The notes beneath the pieces are model-generated. The model ran no database searches and was not told the DNA's origin. It was given only the letters and a program-made list of their open reading frames with translations. This document shows, piece after piece, positions 54,570 to 64,000 of a DNA stretch of 64,000 nucleotides. A program made the position numbers and the translations under genes. Origin of the DNA: an uncultured SAR86 cluster bacterium (GTDB taxonomy: Bacteria; Pseudomonadota; Gammaproteobacteria; Magnimaribacterales; D2472); the NCBI GenBank assembly GCA_902627055.1, contig CACOHS010000005.1, forward strand, positions 1-64,000, read 5' to 3'. How positions within the stretch are numbered: position 1 is the stretch's first letter; every line of letters starts with the position of its first letter.

Positions 54570-55028
54570 ATGGCAATAACAATAGTTAAACCTGAAAATT
54601 TGAAAGATTATGTTGGAAAAGATTTAGAGGCAACTGAATGGTTTAAAGTTGATCAGGATAGAATTAATAAATTTGCAGATGCAACAGAAGATCATCAATT
54701 TATCCATGTTGATCCTGAAAAAGCTACTCCTATTTTTGGTTCAACAATCGCGCATGGTTTTCTTTCGCTATCATTGGTAGCAGGTCTTGGTAAAGATACC
54801 GCACTTGTTGTTGAAGGGGCCAAAATGGGCTTGAATTATGGGCTTGATAAAGTTAGATTTTTGAGCCCAGTAGCAGTTGATTCTAGAGTTAGGCTTCACA
54901 CCAAGATTGTAGAGATTACAGAAAAAAATCCAGGTCAATTTTTAGTTAAAGCATCCATATCTATGGAGATAGAAGGTGTTGAAAAACCAGCATACATCGC
55001 AGAGACATTATCTATGTGGGTGATTTAA
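54570..55028 (+). CDS. MaoC-like (R)-hydratase
   Basis: The 152-residue hot-dog-fold protein has the hydratase site with Asp41 and His46 (DHQFIHVD) and the AHGF segment at 61-64. The family hydrates trans-2-enoyl-CoA to (R)-3-hydroxyacyl-CoA, or the reverse. It probably shares a transcript with the acyl-CoA ligase one base upstream and the membrane hydroxylase 19 bases downstream. Chain length preference cannot be predicted here. Confidence 0.88.
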   Translation: MAITIVKPENLKDYVGKDLEATEWFKVDQDRINKFADATEDHQFIHVDPEKATPIFGSTIAHGFLSLSLVAGLGKDTALVVEGAKMGLNYGLDKVRFLSPVAVDSRVRLHTKIVEITEKNPGQFLVKASISMEIEGVEKPAYIAETLSMWVI

Positions 55029-55047
55029 AGCAGAGTATATTCAACCA

Positions 55048-55899
55048 ATGCAGTCAGTTTTTTCTAGGTTTGGATACTTAATTTGTATAATTTCTGTTGT
55101 AAGTGCCTCAATTTTTTTGCTTGAAAGTGGGTTTAGCGAATTAGAAGTCTTACTTTTTGCTGGCATTGGCTCAATTTCGTTTACTGTAATTGGCGAGTTT
55201 CTTGTACCTTTATATAAAGATTGGAAACCAAACTTCAAAGAAAATTTTTTCCCAGATGCCTCACTGTTTGTTCTAAATTACATTGTATTTCAAAGTCAAT
55301 TGCTACAAATTTTTCTTACTTCCATAGCCATAAAATTTGCAGGAGGAGGGTTTGATCTGTGGCCATCAGATCTAAATATATTTATACAACTAGTTTTCGC
55401 TCTAATCATTTCTGAATTTGGACTTTACTGGTTCCATAGGGGCTGTCATGAGATCCCTTTTTTGTGGAGGTTTCATAGTATTCATCACAATCCACAAAGA
55501 CTTTATTGGTTTAACGCAACAAGATTTCATTATGTTGATGTGACCTTGCTTCAGGTTTTTGGAATAGTGCCTTTACTAATTTTAGGCGCAGAAGCAAAGA
55601 TTATTGCATTAGTAACTATTTTCAGCACAGTTCACGGATTCTGGCAACATGTTAATGCTGAGCAAGATCAAAAAATTCTAAATTACTTCTTTTCTGGGCC
55701 AGAATTACACAGATGGCATCATAATTTAAAGCCAGAGATAGCTAATCATAATTATGGAAATAATCTTATAATATGGGATCACGTATTTAAGACTTTTTAT
55801 TGGCCAAAAGATAATGACGAAGAGTTGAAAAATGTGGGTGTCCAAGGAAACTTGGCAAACAGTATAAAATCAATGATATTAGATCCTTTTAAAGGATAG
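55048..55899 (+). CDS. Sterol desaturase/fatty acid hydroxylase family membrane protein
   Basis: The 283-residue integral membrane di-iron enzyme has about four to five helices and the histidine clusters HRGCH (130-134), HSIHH (143-147) and HRWHH (221-225), plus HGFWQH near 196. The superfamily hydroxylates or desaturates lipids (fatty acids, sterols, carotenoids) and includes the alkylglycerol mono-oxygenase that cleaves ether lipids. The exact substrate is unknown. It ends one base before the end of the convergent gatB. Confidence 0.88.
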   Translation: MQSVFSRFGYLICIISVVSASIFLLESGFSELEVLLFAGIGSISFTVIGEFLVPLYKDWKPNFKENFFPDASLFVLNYIVFQSQLLQIFLTSIAIKFAGGGFDLWPSDLNIFIQLVFALIISEFGLYWFHRGCHEIPFLWRFHSIHHNPQRLYWFNATRFHYVDVTLLQVFGIVPLLILGAEAKIIALVTIFSTVHGFWQHVNAEQDQKILNYFFSGPELHRWHHNLKPEIANHNYGNNLIIWDHVFKTFYWPKDNDEELKNVGVQGNLANSIKSMILDPFKG

Positions 55900-55900
55900 A

Positions 55901-57331
55901 TTACTTTGCCAACTTTTCTTTAAGAATCTTGTTAACTGTTTGAGGGTTAGCTTTACCCTGAGTTTTTTTCATAACTTGACCAACAAAAAAGCCAAATAAT
56001 TTTTCTTTTCCACTTTTGAAGCCTTGAACTTGCTCAGAGTTATTTTCGATAACTTCATCAACAACTTTTTCGATGGAATCATCATCAGTTATTTGCTTTA
56101 AACCTTTAGACTCGATGATTTGGTCTGGCGAAGATCCGTTAATGCACATTTCTTCAAAAATTGATTTTCCAATTTTACCCGAAATGGTCTGATCATCGAT
56201 TCGGTTAATGAGCATTGCTATATTCTCAGAACTTAATTTTGATTCATGAATTTCAATAAGTTCTTTATTAAGATAGGCACTTATTTCACCTATCAACCAG
56301 TTTGCTAAAAGAGAATAATTTTTTACACCTGTCAGCGAAGATTCAAAGAAGTCAGCCATGGACTTTGAGGATGCGATAATTTGTGCATCATATGATGAAA
56401 GCCCGTATTCGTTTTGATAACGAGTCTCTTTTTCATTTGGGAGCTCAGGAAATTCATCTTTAATTTTTTGCATTTCTTCATTTGAAATTACTACTGGCAA
56501 AAGATCTGGCTCTGGAAAATATCTATAGTCATTCGCAAATTCCTTTGACCTCATTGGTCTAGTTTCGTCTTTAGCGCTGTCATAAAGCCGAGTTTCTTGT
56601 GTAACTTTTTCTCCGCTTTCCAGGACCTTTATCTGTCTTTTAATTTCAAAATTAATAGCCTTTTCAATAAATTTAAAAGAATTGATATTTTTAATTTCTG
56701 TTCTTATTCCAAGTTCTGAATCTCCACTTTTTCTAATGGATACATTAGCGTCACATCTCAAAGAACCTTGAGCCATGTTACCGTCTGATACATCTAAGTA
56801 GGTAACAAGCTGATGCATCGCTTTCATGTATGCCACTGCTTCTTTAGCACTAGATATTTCAGGTTCTGAAACTATTTCCAAAAGAGGAGTCCCTGCTCGA
56901 TTAAGATCTATTGCAGAGAAGCCTTCAAACTCATCATGAATTGATTTTCCAGCATCTTCTTCTAAATGTGCTCTTGTAATATTGATTGTTTTAGATGAAT
57001 TTTCATTTAGGATTTCAATTGATCCACCTAAGACAATTGGTAAATCCATTTGGGTGATTTGATATCCCTTGGGCAAATCAGCGTAAAAGTAGTTTTTCCT
57101 ATCAAAAATGGACGTTTGGTTTATATGAGCACCTATGGCCATTCCAAATCTTATCGCTTTATAAAATGCTTCTTTATTAACAGATGGCAAAACCCCTGGA
57201 AGACCGCAATCAATTAAATTTACATTTGTATTTGGGCTAGCTCCAAAAGCAGTTGAGGCTCTTGAAAATAATTTGGTTTTTGTTGATAGTTGAACATGAG
57301 TCTCAAGGCCTATCACTGTCTCCCAACTCAT
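55901..57331 (-). CDS. gatB: Asp-tRNA(Asn)/Glu-tRNA(Gln) amidotransferase subunit B
   Basis: The 476-residue subunit activates the mischarged aminoacyl-tRNA with ATP for transamidation. The GLETHVQL start, GLPGVLP, the KNYFYADLPKGYQITQ block and the C-terminal helical/YqeY tail (from about residue 325) are all seen. It overlaps gatA by 4 bases. The gatC-A-B operon divergent from mreB matches Pseudomonas order. Confidence 0.97.
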   Translation of the reverse strand: MSWETVIGLETHVQLSTKTKLFSRASTAFGASPNTNVNLIDCGLPGVLPSVNKEAFYKAIRFGMAIGAHINQTSIFDRKNYFYADLPKGYQITQMDLPIVLGGSIEILNENSSKTINITRAHLEEDAGKSIHDEFEGFSAIDLNRAGTPLLEIVSEPEISSAKEAVAYMKAMHQLVTYLDVSDGNMAQGSLRCDANVSIRKSGDSELGIRTEIKNINSFKFIEKAINFEIKRQIKVLESGEKVTQETRLYDSAKDETRPMRSKEFANDYRYFPEPDLLPVVISNEEMQKIKDEFPELPNEKETRYQNEYGLSSYDAQIIASSKSMADFFESSLTGVKNYSLLANWLIGEISAYLNKELIEIHESKLSSENIAMLINRIDDQTISGKIGKSIFEEMCINGSSPDQIIESKGLKQITDDDSIEKVVDEVIENNSEQVQGFKSGKEKLFGFFVGQVMKKTQGKANPQTVNKILKEKLAK

Positions 57332-58788
57332 TTAAAATTCTCCAAATTGGGTTTGGCATGATGAAAGTCAGAGTTTTGTTGGAAGACATGCGCAGCATTA
57401 AGCAATTCATCCTCTCTTAAAAAATTTCCAATAAGTTGTAATCCGACTGGCAATGAATTCACTTGTCCATGAGGTATTGAAATAGCAGGTAATCCAGCTA
57501 AATTTGATGAAATTGTGAAAAGATCTTCGAGGTATAACTCAACTGGATTTTGAGTACCTTTGCTTTCAAATTTAAAAGCGGTATATGGAGAAGTAGGAGT
57601 CATCAACAAATCTATAGATTTAAAAACTTGATCAAAATCATTCTTAATTAATCTTCTAACTTGCTGCGCCTTTTTATAGTAGGCATCATAGTAACCTGCA
57701 GAAAGTGCATAGGTCCCAATAAGAATTCTTCGCTTAACTTCATCTCCAAACCCTTCACTTCTTGATTTTATATATAGATCATTGAGGTCATCTGTATTTT
57801 CAGCCCTATGTCCAAAACGTACGCCGTCATATCTCGATAAATTTGATGAACACTCTGCTGGAGCAATAGAATAGTATGTCGGAACAGATGCTGAAATATT
57901 TGGGAGTGAGACCTCGATGAATTCAGCGCCTAAATTTTCATAAGCCTTTTTAGATTCATCAAAACGTTTCTGAACTTCCGTATCCAGATCCGAAAGATCA
58001 AATTCTTTAATAATGCCTATTTTTTTCCCTTTAATGGATTGATTAATATTTTCAAGAAAATTTGGTACATCAGAGTTCAATGAAGTGGTATCTTTTGAAT
58101 CATATCCTGACATTGAGTTAAGCAAAATAGCGCAATCCTCAGCGCTTCTTGCTAGTGGTCCAGCTTGGTCTAGGCTTGATGCAAAAGCTATCATTCCCCA
58201 CCTTGAAATTCTTCCATAAGTTGGCTTTAATCCAGTAATTCCGCAATGTGCAGCAGGTTGACGAATTGATCCACCTGTATCAGTTCCAGTCGCAGCTGGC
58301 ACTATACCAGCCGCAACCGCTGCTGCTGATCCGCCAGAGCTCCCCCCCGGGACAAAGCCTTTTTTCCAAGGATTATGCACACTTCCAAAAAAGCTGGTTT
58401 CATTTGAAGAACCCATCGCAAATTCATCCATGTTAGTTTTACCAATAGTTATTGAACCTGCATCTTCAAGCTTTTCAACTACAGTAGCAGTGTATGGAGG
58501 TATAAAATTTGAGAGTATTTTTGAGGAGCATGTTGTTCTTAAACCCTCCGTACAAAATAAATCTTTTTGTGCCAATGGAATTCCTGAGAGCAATGAGGTA
58601 TTTTTTTGATCTCGGTCTATAGCACTTGCTCTATTAGAGCTATTTTCCTCATTTAATGTAACAAAACAGTTCAATTCACTATATTTTTTGGCTAGCTGAA
58701 TTGATTCTTGAGTTAATTCTAATACTGAAATTGCTTTGTTATCCAGCAACTCATTTAGTTCGGTTATGGATTTAAATTGAATACTCAT
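57328..58788 (-). CDS. gatA: Asp-tRNA(Asn)/Glu-tRNA(Gln) amidotransferase subunit A
   Basis: The 486-residue amidase-signature subunit frees ammonia from glutamine for transamidation. The Ser-cis-Ser-Lys triad is visible: Lys in AQKDLFCTEG, and serines in GGSSGGSAAAVAAG and GTDTGGSIRQPA. Length is normal. It overlaps gatC and gatB by 4 bases each, giving tight translational coupling of the three subunits. Confidence 0.97.
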   Translation of the reverse strand: MSIQFKSITELNELLDNKAISVLELTQESIQLAKKYSELNCFVTLNEENSSNRASAIDRDQKNTSLLSGIPLAQKDLFCTEGLRTTCSSKILSNFIPPYTATVVEKLEDAGSITIGKTNMDEFAMGSSNETSFFGSVHNPWKKGFVPGGSSGGSAAAVAAGIVPAATGTDTGGSIRQPAAHCGITGLKPTYGRISRWGMIAFASSLDQAGPLARSAEDCAILLNSMSGYDSKDTTSLNSDVPNFLENINQSIKGKKIGIIKEFDLSDLDTEVQKRFDESKKAYENLGAEFIEVSLPNISASVPTYYSIAPAECSSNLSRYDGVRFGHRAENTDDLNDLYIKSRSEGFGDEVKRRILIGTYALSAGYYDAYYKKAQQVRRLIKNDFDQVFKSIDLLMTPTSPYTAFKFESKGTQNPVELYLEDLFTISSNLAGLPAISIPHGQVNSLPVGLQLIGNFLREDELLNAAHVFQQNSDFHHAKPNLENFK

Positions 58789-59066
58789 TCAACGACCCTT
58801 GGAACAAGAAAGTAATCTTCGTTTGATTCAGCAGCATTTTCAAGAAATTTATTTTTTTTATTATCAGATGTTTCTAAATCATCATGCTTGAATGCTGTCA
58901 TCTCAAGTGGATTATAAAGAGGTTCTATATCAAATGTGTCAATGGATTGAAGACTCCCTATTAATTCAATAATAGTTTCAAGATCTTTTTGTATTTTTAC
59001 AGATTTATTTTGATCTATTTCTAATCTAGCTAGATAGCAAATAGTTCTGACTGTTTCTTGGTCCAT
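58785..59066 (-). CDS. gatC: Asp-tRNA(Asn)/Glu-tRNA(Gln) amidotransferase subunit C
   Basis: The 93-residue small subunit wraps the GatA-GatB interface. It has the family start VRTICYLARLEI, the IDTFDIEPLYNPLE segment and the closing NEDYFLVPRVVE. It is divergent from mreB with 73 bases between the starts, where both promoters must lie. Confidence 0.94.
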   Translation of the reverse strand: MDQETVRTICYLARLEIDQNKSVKIQKDLETIIELIGSLQSIDTFDIEPLYNPLEMTAFKHDDLETSDNKKNKFLENAAESNEDYFLVPRVVE

Positions 59067-59139
59067 ATGATATTATCTATTTTTGATGCGAAATATTAAA
59101 CTAAAAGCATCTTAAAATGAATTTAAAGGGAATATCATA

Positions 59140-60189
59140 GTGGATTTCAACCTATTTAAAACTGTTCGAGGATTATTTTCTAATGATTTATCAATAGATC
59201 TAGGAACTGCGAATACCTTAATTTATACCAAAGATATTGGGATAGTGCTTAATGAGCCATCTGTTGTTGCAATCCGGGAAAGCAGGGGCCAAAAAACAGT
59301 TGTAGCTGTTGGGCATGAAGCAAAAAAAATGCTTGGAAGAACTCCAGGCAATATTAAAGCTATTAGACCCTTATCAGAAGGAGTCATAGCAGACTTTCAG
59401 GTCACTGAAAAGATGCTGCAACATTTCATAGGAAAAGTTCATGAACAGAGATTTATTAAACCAAGCCCAAGAGTTCTGGTATGTGTGCCTTGCAGATCAA
59501 CACAAGTTGAAAGGAGGGCTATCAGAGAGTCTGTTTTAGGCGCTGGAGCGAGAGATGTTAAGTTAATTGAAGAACCTATGGCTGCAGCTATTGGAGCAGG
59601 TCTTCCAGTTGAGGAGGCTAATGGCAATATGGTTGTTGATATTGGAGGAGGCACTTCAGAAATTGCAATCCTTTCTCTAAATGGTGTTGTCTATGCAGAG
59701 TCAGTTAAAATCGGTGGGGATCTGATGGATAGCTCAATCACTTCATGGGTTAGAAGAAATCATGGTTGCGTGATCGGAGAGTCAACCGCTGAAAAAATTA
59801 AATATACTATTGGCTGTGCATCACCGGACTCCGAGGAGCTTGAAATGAATGTAACTGGTAGAAATCTAGCTGAAGGAATCCCGGAAACATTTATATTAAA
59901 AAGCTCTCAAGTATATGAGGCTATGAAAGATCCTCTATCTGGAATAATTAGGGCTATTAGAAATGCACTTGAGCTCTCTCCACCAGAATTAGCTGCTGAT
60001 ATTGCTGAGAGAGGAATTGTTCTAACTGGGGGTGGAGCATTAATGAGAGACTTGGATAAATTAATCTCTTCGTCTACTGGAATTCCAGTAATATGTGCAG
60101 AAGATCCTTTGACATGTGTTGCAAGAGGAGGCGGCAAGGCTCTTGAAATTATCGACAAGTATAATATTGATTTACTTTCAACAGAATAA
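59140..60189 (+). CDS. mreB: Rod shape-determining protein MreB
   Basis: The 349-residue actin homologue forms membrane-bound filaments that guide lateral cell-wall synthesis. It has the phosphate-1 motif [10 protein letters not shown], the phosphate-2 motif [10 protein letters not shown] and the adenosine motif [12 protein letters not shown]. An amphipathic start ([14 protein letters not shown]) suits membrane binding. The start is GTG 59140 with AAAGGGA before it. It leads mreBCD; with these genes the cell is probably rod-shaped. Confidence 0.98.
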   Translation: MDFNLFKTVRGLFSNDLSIDLGTANTLIYTKDIGIVLNEPSVVAIRESRGQKTVVAVGHEAKKMLGRTPGNIKAIRPLSEGVIADFQVTEKMLQHFIGKVHEQRFIKPSPRVLVCVPCRSTQVERRAIRESVLGAGARDVKLIEEPMAAAIGAGLPVEEANGNMVVDIGGGTSEIAILSLNGVVYAESVKIGGDLMDSSITSWVRRNHGCVIGESTAEKIKYTIGCASPDSEELEMNVTGRNLAEGIPETFILKSSQVYEAMKDPLSGIIRAIRNALELSPPELAADIAERGIVLTGGGALMRDLDKLISSSTGIPVICAEDPLTCVARGGGKALEIIDKYNIDLLSTE

Positions 60190-60199
60190 TTAATTAAAT

Positions 60200-61042
60200 A
60201 TGGCGAGACATACGCCTACATACACTCCAATAAGAAATTACTCGATTGCTTTTTTACTATCCTTATCCATTTTTTACACTGATATCAGCTTTCAAACTTT
60301 TGCACCTTTAAGGGGAATTGTAAATGCCTCCACATTATACGTTCAATTCATCTCGAGAAGTTTTGTTGAAAATATTAGCTTCACCTTTGCCTCTTTCAAA
60401 CAAAATAAATATCTTTTGAAAGAAAATAAAGAATTAAGAGATCAAATTCTTCAAATTGGCACAAAGGATTTCATTGAAAAAAAAGATATTGAAGAAAAAA
60501 TTCAAATTATTGGTTTGCGAGATACTCTATCTGATACTTTTAAGTCTAATGGTATCAATATATTCAAAATAGCTTCGATAGATTTAACTAATTATTTTTG
60601 CTGTTCATCACATAAAGTCTTTTTGCATAATCCAAATAAAATTAATGTTGAACCAAATTTCTCAGTCTTTGCAGGAACTTCATTCGTTGGCCAGACAAAA
60701 AGAACGTATATGAACTTCATTGAAGTCATTCTCTTATCAGATAGAGAGCATGTGCTGCCAATCAAATCTGATTTTTTTTATTGTGATGCCAGAGGTAAAG
60801 GAAAGCCAATGCTAATTTCTTGCAAACTTAATTACCAAAATGATGATTTTGAAAATAGAATTGGCGACAATGTTTTTACTTCTGGATTAGGTGGAATTTT
60901 TTTAAAAGATGTCAAAATTGGGTTCATATCTAAAATCATTCCCATCACCTCAAACGAGATTGAGGTCGTAATCACCCTTAAAGCAAACCCTTTAGAAGAA
61001 AATTTCTACGGGATAATCAATAAAGATATGAATGAAATTTAA
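60200..61042 (+). CDS. mreC: Cell shape-determining protein MreC
   Basis: A 280-residue bitopic inner-membrane protein with one N-terminal helix (about 15-35), a coiled coil (about 65-95) and a periplasmic beta-domain with the GVVG-like region diverged (VFAGTSFVGQTKRT). It is shorter than E. coli MreC (367), lacking the extended C-terminal tail. It links MreB to the elongasome. It sits between mreB (10-base gap) and mreD (11-base overlap). Confidence 0.9.
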   Translation: MARHTPTYTPIRNYSIAFLLSLSIFYTDISFQTFAPLRGIVNASTLYVQFISRSFVENISFTFASFKQNKYLLKENKELRDQILQIGTKDFIEKKDIEEKIQIIGLRDTLSDTFKSNGINIFKIASIDLTNYFCCSSHKVFLHNPNKINVEPNFSVFAGTSFVGQTKRTYMNFIEVILLSDREHVLPIKSDFFYCDARGKGKPMLISCKLNYQNDDFENRIGDNVFTSGLGGIFLKDVKIGFISKIIPITSNEIEVVITLKANPLEENFYGIINKDMNEI

Positions 61043-61502
61043 GAATCACTTAATAGTACTATCCACAATCATTTTTGGTTTTTTGCTAGATAATTACCTA
61101 AATCAATTTACTATAAAATTTTTTCTAGAATTAAATTTTGGCTTTTTAATTTTCTCTTATTGGGTTTTTGCAATACCTGAAAAAATTCAAAGCTTAGCGG
61201 CAATGCTCTATGGACTGGCGGTCGACTTATTTTTTTCTAATGCCATTGGTTTCAATATGTTATTTTTTGTTGCAACTTCTTATATTATTCATTTGTATGT
61301 TTTTCGTTTTAGGATTTTTTCCTATTTTCAATTATCAGTTTTCTTTTCAGGTTCCTCAACGTTTTATATAGCTTGTAAATACCTTTTGCTTTCACCTAAT
61401 AATTATTCCTATCTTGTATTAATTTTAAGTTTTGTTGTTAACGCAATTTTATGGGTAGGCGTATACCTTATGATGAGAGCTTTTAGAAGAAGAATTTTTT
61501 AA
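61032..61502 (+). CDS. mreD: Rod shape-determining protein MreD
   Basis: A 156-residue polytopic membrane protein with about five hydrophobic helices and the conserved GLAVDLFFSNAIGFNML segment typical of MreD. It is part of the elongasome with MreBC. It overlaps mreC by 11 bases. In many gammaproteobacteria maf and rng follow; here the yhdP-like gene begins 12 bases later. Confidence 0.9.
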   Translation: MKFKNHLIVLSTIIFGFLLDNYLNQFTIKFFLELNFGFLIFSYWVFAIPEKIQSLAAMLYGLAVDLFFSNAIGFNMLFFVATSYIIHLYVFRFRIFSYFQLSVFFSGSSTFYIACKYLLLSPNNYSYLVLILSFVVNAILWVGVYLMMRAFRRRIF

Positions 61503-61514
61503 AACTAGCTAATA

Positions 61515-64000
61515 ATGAGAAAAATATTCTTTTTTACAACTTTCAGCTTAAGTATATTGAGCTGGATATTTTTCTTATGCATTTCTTCCTTTTTACTTTT
61601 TCCAGCAAGTTCCATCAAAATAATCAATCAATATGCCATCACTTCTTATAAAGTTGATTTTTCTGACTTAGATAATTCTGGAAATATTTTAAATCAGAAT
61701 TTCAAATTTTATGATCTTCATATTAAGCACAATGATAAATCATTGCTGAAGCTTAGAGAGCTGGGATTAGGTATTTCATTAAAACCTCAAAACTTTTTTC
61801 AGCCTCTAAGTATAACAACCCTAAGTATTCAAGATGGTTATTATAATCATTCAGATTTTTCTAAATCTAATTCATCTTTTGCTAATTTTATAGATTTTAA
61901 TAAAAATTCATCTCTTTCATTTAAGAACTTTGAATTTAAAAGAGATAATTCTTCCGTCAAAATTAATGGTGATCTTTTTGGTAAATTCCCAGGCTCTTTG
62001 AATGGTCAGCTAAGTTTTCTTCATGATAATAATTTAAGCACTTTTGCAGTTAATTTAACTGAAAGCATTTATCGCTTTTCAATCAATCTTCACTCTTATG
62101 AATGGTTCAGTTTAATTCCAGCATATAACATTTCACCATTTAATGAGTTAGCATTTAAATTAAATGCTGTTGGTGAAGTGCAAGATAATCAATCATTTAT
62201 TAAGGGCTCATTTGATTATGGGGACTTATATCTTCGCTCATTAAATATAAAGCAAAATCAAGGATCTTTTGTTTTTCAATTAAATCAAGAAATCGGATCA
62301 CTGATTTTGACAAAGTTTCTTAATCCAATTGTTGATGAACAGCATCCAATTCAAATAAATTTAACTGAAAAATCCGTTGCTTTCCCTAGATTTTCTCTTT
62401 CTCCTGAGATAGTAGAGGCAGATACATTAAAATTTAAAAATTTGATTCTTGAAAATCTTTTTCTATCATTTAACGGCAAAATTCCGAAATACTCAGGATT
62501 AATTCGTGATTTAGATTTAAAAGATTTGTATTTTGATGAAATTCTTAATTTAGGAGGAGAGTTTTCTGGGCAAGGAAAAAATCTAAAATTTAAAATTAAT
62601 TCCAAAAACTCAACACTAATAAATTATAAAAGAGACTTCGCTACAGTCTCAATCATTGGCGGAGGAAATTTTTATGGTTCAGATCTTAATCTCTCAGGAA
62701 TTATTAAAAATAAATCATCCGGTATCGATTTTAATTTGAAGATAAACTCAGATTCAATTAAACCCTCTTCTATTAGCATAAAAGGAAGAGATGTTAAGAG
62801 AGACTTTATTACATTCTCATTGCCTTCTTCTCTCAGTGAATATAGCTCATATATAAATAAGAACTTTATTTTAGGAGATCAAAATTCAATTTACTTAAAT
62901 TATTTTGCTCCCAACAATGACCTTCAGGGAAAATTAAAATTAAAAGTATTAACTAACAATTCTAAACTAAAAATTAATGCAAATTCATCAATCAATTTTT
63001 CAAGTTCTCTAATTGAACTTGATGAAAAAGATTTATACTTTTTTTCTCCATCTGGAAATGCATTGAACTTTTCTTATGATGCGGCCTTTGGTTTATTAAA
63101 TTTTCAAAGCCAAAAACTTCGACTTTTCTCAATTCATGACATTGAGTCATCTGAATTAAGTAATGCAATAGAATTGCAAGATGAAAGTTTCAATTTACCC
63201 AGTATATATGCAGAGCATAAGGGAGAAATAAATTTATCTAGCTTCGAAATAAAAAATACAATCTCAGCTAAAACAAAAAAATTTAATTTGTCAGTCTTTG
63301 ATTCACATAAAATAAATTTTGATCAAGCAAGTGTTTTTATTGTTGATTTAGATAAAATCTTTGGAATATTCCCATCAACTTATATAAAGCAGAAGCCTTT
63401 AATTCTTCTCTCGGGAGCGGACTTAAGCAGCAAATATGATCTTAGTTTTTCAACAAAGATCAACTTAGATTTGGAAAAATATATTCCTGAATCAACATTT
63501 CTAAATGTAAATGGAGAAGATGATTTTGAATTAGAGCTTAGTATTCAAAAAAATTCATCACCATTCTTAAGGATGAACTCTGAATTAAAGAATATCGAAT
63601 TGATATCACCATTAAGCTCACTTACAAAAGGTAAAACAAAAACTTTGCCAACAGAAATTCTTATAACTAATTTGTCAAATCCTTCTCTAAAACTTAGTAA
63701 TCAATTAATTGATTTGCATATAAGAGATTTTAATAAATATGAGGGATATATTTCAATTGGCAAAAAACTACCTGAAAAGTTTTATGATTTTAATAGAGAG
63801 TCAGCACTCAATCTATATATTCATTTAGATTCTATTGATCAAAATTTTTTAGATTTGATATTCGCTGAAAATAAAGGTTTGTCAGCTATTGAACTAAATA
63901 AATTAGCTTTTAATATTAAAAATTTTAAATTTTATAAAAATAATTTTTCTAATGTTGTGGGTATGTTTGATCTTATGGGCTCTGAAGTAAAAGGTAATTT
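61515..64000 (+). CDS. yhdP: YhdP/AsmA-like envelope protein (partial, runs off the window)
   Basis: An open frame from ATG 61515 has no stop before the end of the window, giving at least 828 residues. It has one N-terminal membrane helix (about 8-30) followed by long beta-rich, Ser/Asn/Lys-rich sequence with alternating hydrophobic residues, as in AsmA/TamB/YhdP bridge-like proteins that carry phospholipids between the membranes. Identity is diverged, so the name rests on this layout, the size and the position after mreBCD, where yhdP is common. The C-terminal part cannot be seen. Confidence 0.75.
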   Translation, partial: MRKIFFFTTFSLSILSWIFFLCISSFLLFPASSIKIINQYAITSYKVDFSDLDNSGNILNQNFKFYDLHIKHNDKSLLKLRELGLGISLKPQNFFQPLSITTLSIQDGYYNHSDFSKSNSSFANFIDFNKNSSLSFKNFEFKRDNSSVKINGDLFGKFPGSLNGQLSFLHDNNLSTFAVNLTESIYRFSINLHSYEWFSLIPAYNISPFNELAFKLNAVGEVQDNQSFIKGSFDYGDLYLRSLNIKQNQGSFVFQLNQEIGSLILTKFLNPIVDEQHPIQINLTEKSVAFPRFSLSPEIVEADTLKFKNLILENLFLSFNGKIPKYSGLIRDLDLKDLYFDEILNLGGEFSGQGKNLKFKINSKNSTLINYKRDFATVSIIGGGNFYGSDLNLSGIIKNKSSGIDFNLKINSDSIKPSSISIKGRDVKRDFITFSLPSSLSEYSSYINKNFILGDQNSIYLNYFAPNNDLQGKLKLKVLTNNSKLKINANSSINFSSSLIELDEKDLYFFSPSGNALNFSYDAAFGLLNFQSQKLRLFSIHDIESSELSNAIELQDESFNLPSIYAEHKGEINLSSFEIKNTISAKTKKFNLSVFDSHKINFDQASVFIVDLDKIFGIFPSTYIKQKPLILLSGADLSSKYDLSFSTKINLDLEKYIPESTFLNVNGEDDFELELSIQKNSSPFLRMNSELKNIELISPLSSLTKGKTKTLPTEILITNLSNPSLKLSNQLIDLHIRDFNKYEGYISIGKKLPEKFYDFNRESALNLYIHLDSIDQNFLDLIFAENKGLSAIELNKLAFNIKNFKFYKNNFSNVVGMFDLMGSEVKGN

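Noticed and set aside
55901-59066. GatCAB taken as proof that the organism lacks GlnRS or AsnRS
   Set aside because: The operon alone does not tell which tRNA is amidated; the rest of the genome is needed.

Overview
The window is AT-rich bacterial chromosome with very tight packing: gene gaps are usually under 40 bases and many genes overlap by 1 to 17 bases. Several gene blocks are the classic gammaproteobacterial ones (lptFG divergent from pepA-valS; map-glnD-dapD; carAB-greA-rlmE-ftsH-glmM-tpiA-secG; metY-rimP-nusA-infB-rbfA-truB-rpsO-pnp; ychF-pth-rplY-prs-tRNA-Gln-ispE-lolB divergent from hemA-prfA-prmC; gatCAB divergent from mreBCD-yhdP). The low GC, compaction and loss of usual in-between genes (holC, folP, rng, maf) suggest a streamlined marine gammaproteobacterium, most likely of the SAR86 type. 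That placement is inference from gene order and composition, not from a marker-gene search.

Region by region. 1-12.2 kb is accessory metabolism: the tail of an unidentified gene, a DUF3604 lipoprotein, an SDR and an epimerase-like protein. A candidate promoter/operator follows, then an apparent operon of an alkylglycerone-phosphate-synthase-like flavoprotein, a GlpD-type glycerol-3-phosphate dehydrogenase, an FGGY kinase, a second SDR, an acyl-CoA carboxyltransferase and a membrane-anchored alpha/beta hydrolase. Together these could convert glycerol to DHAP and build or break ether-linked glycerolipids. 12.2-22.8 kb holds valS and pepA (minus), lptFG (plus), an RDD protein, a POT peptide transporter, and dapE and dapD (minus). 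22.8-44.1 kb is core information processing and cell-wall precursor supply: glnD, map, carAB, greA through secG, two tRNAs, and rimP through pnp. 44.1-44.9 kb carries two tiny paralogous two-helix membrane proteins of unknown function separated by a perfect 13-bp terminator. 44.9-52.9 kb is the tRNA-Met/ychF-to-lolB block on the minus strand, facing away from hemA-prfA-prmC. 52.9-55.9 kb is a second lipid cluster (acyl-CoA ligase, MaoC hydratase, membrane fatty-acid hydroxylase). 55.9-64 kb is gatCAB, mreBCD and the start of a YhdP/AsmA-like giant protein that runs off the window.

The points most worth a second look are: the AGPS-GlpD-FGGY cluster and its arginine-codon usage; the hairpin that masks the carA ribosome-binding site; the initiator tRNA with a U1-U72 mismatch instead of C1-A72; the inverted tRNA-Leu(GAG) after secG; the lolB/hemA start codons sharing one CATG; predicted leaderless greA and hemA mRNAs; and the tandem small membrane proteins. 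No CRISPR array, insertion sequence, rRNA or phage module was seen, and no stretch over 300 bases lacks a gene.
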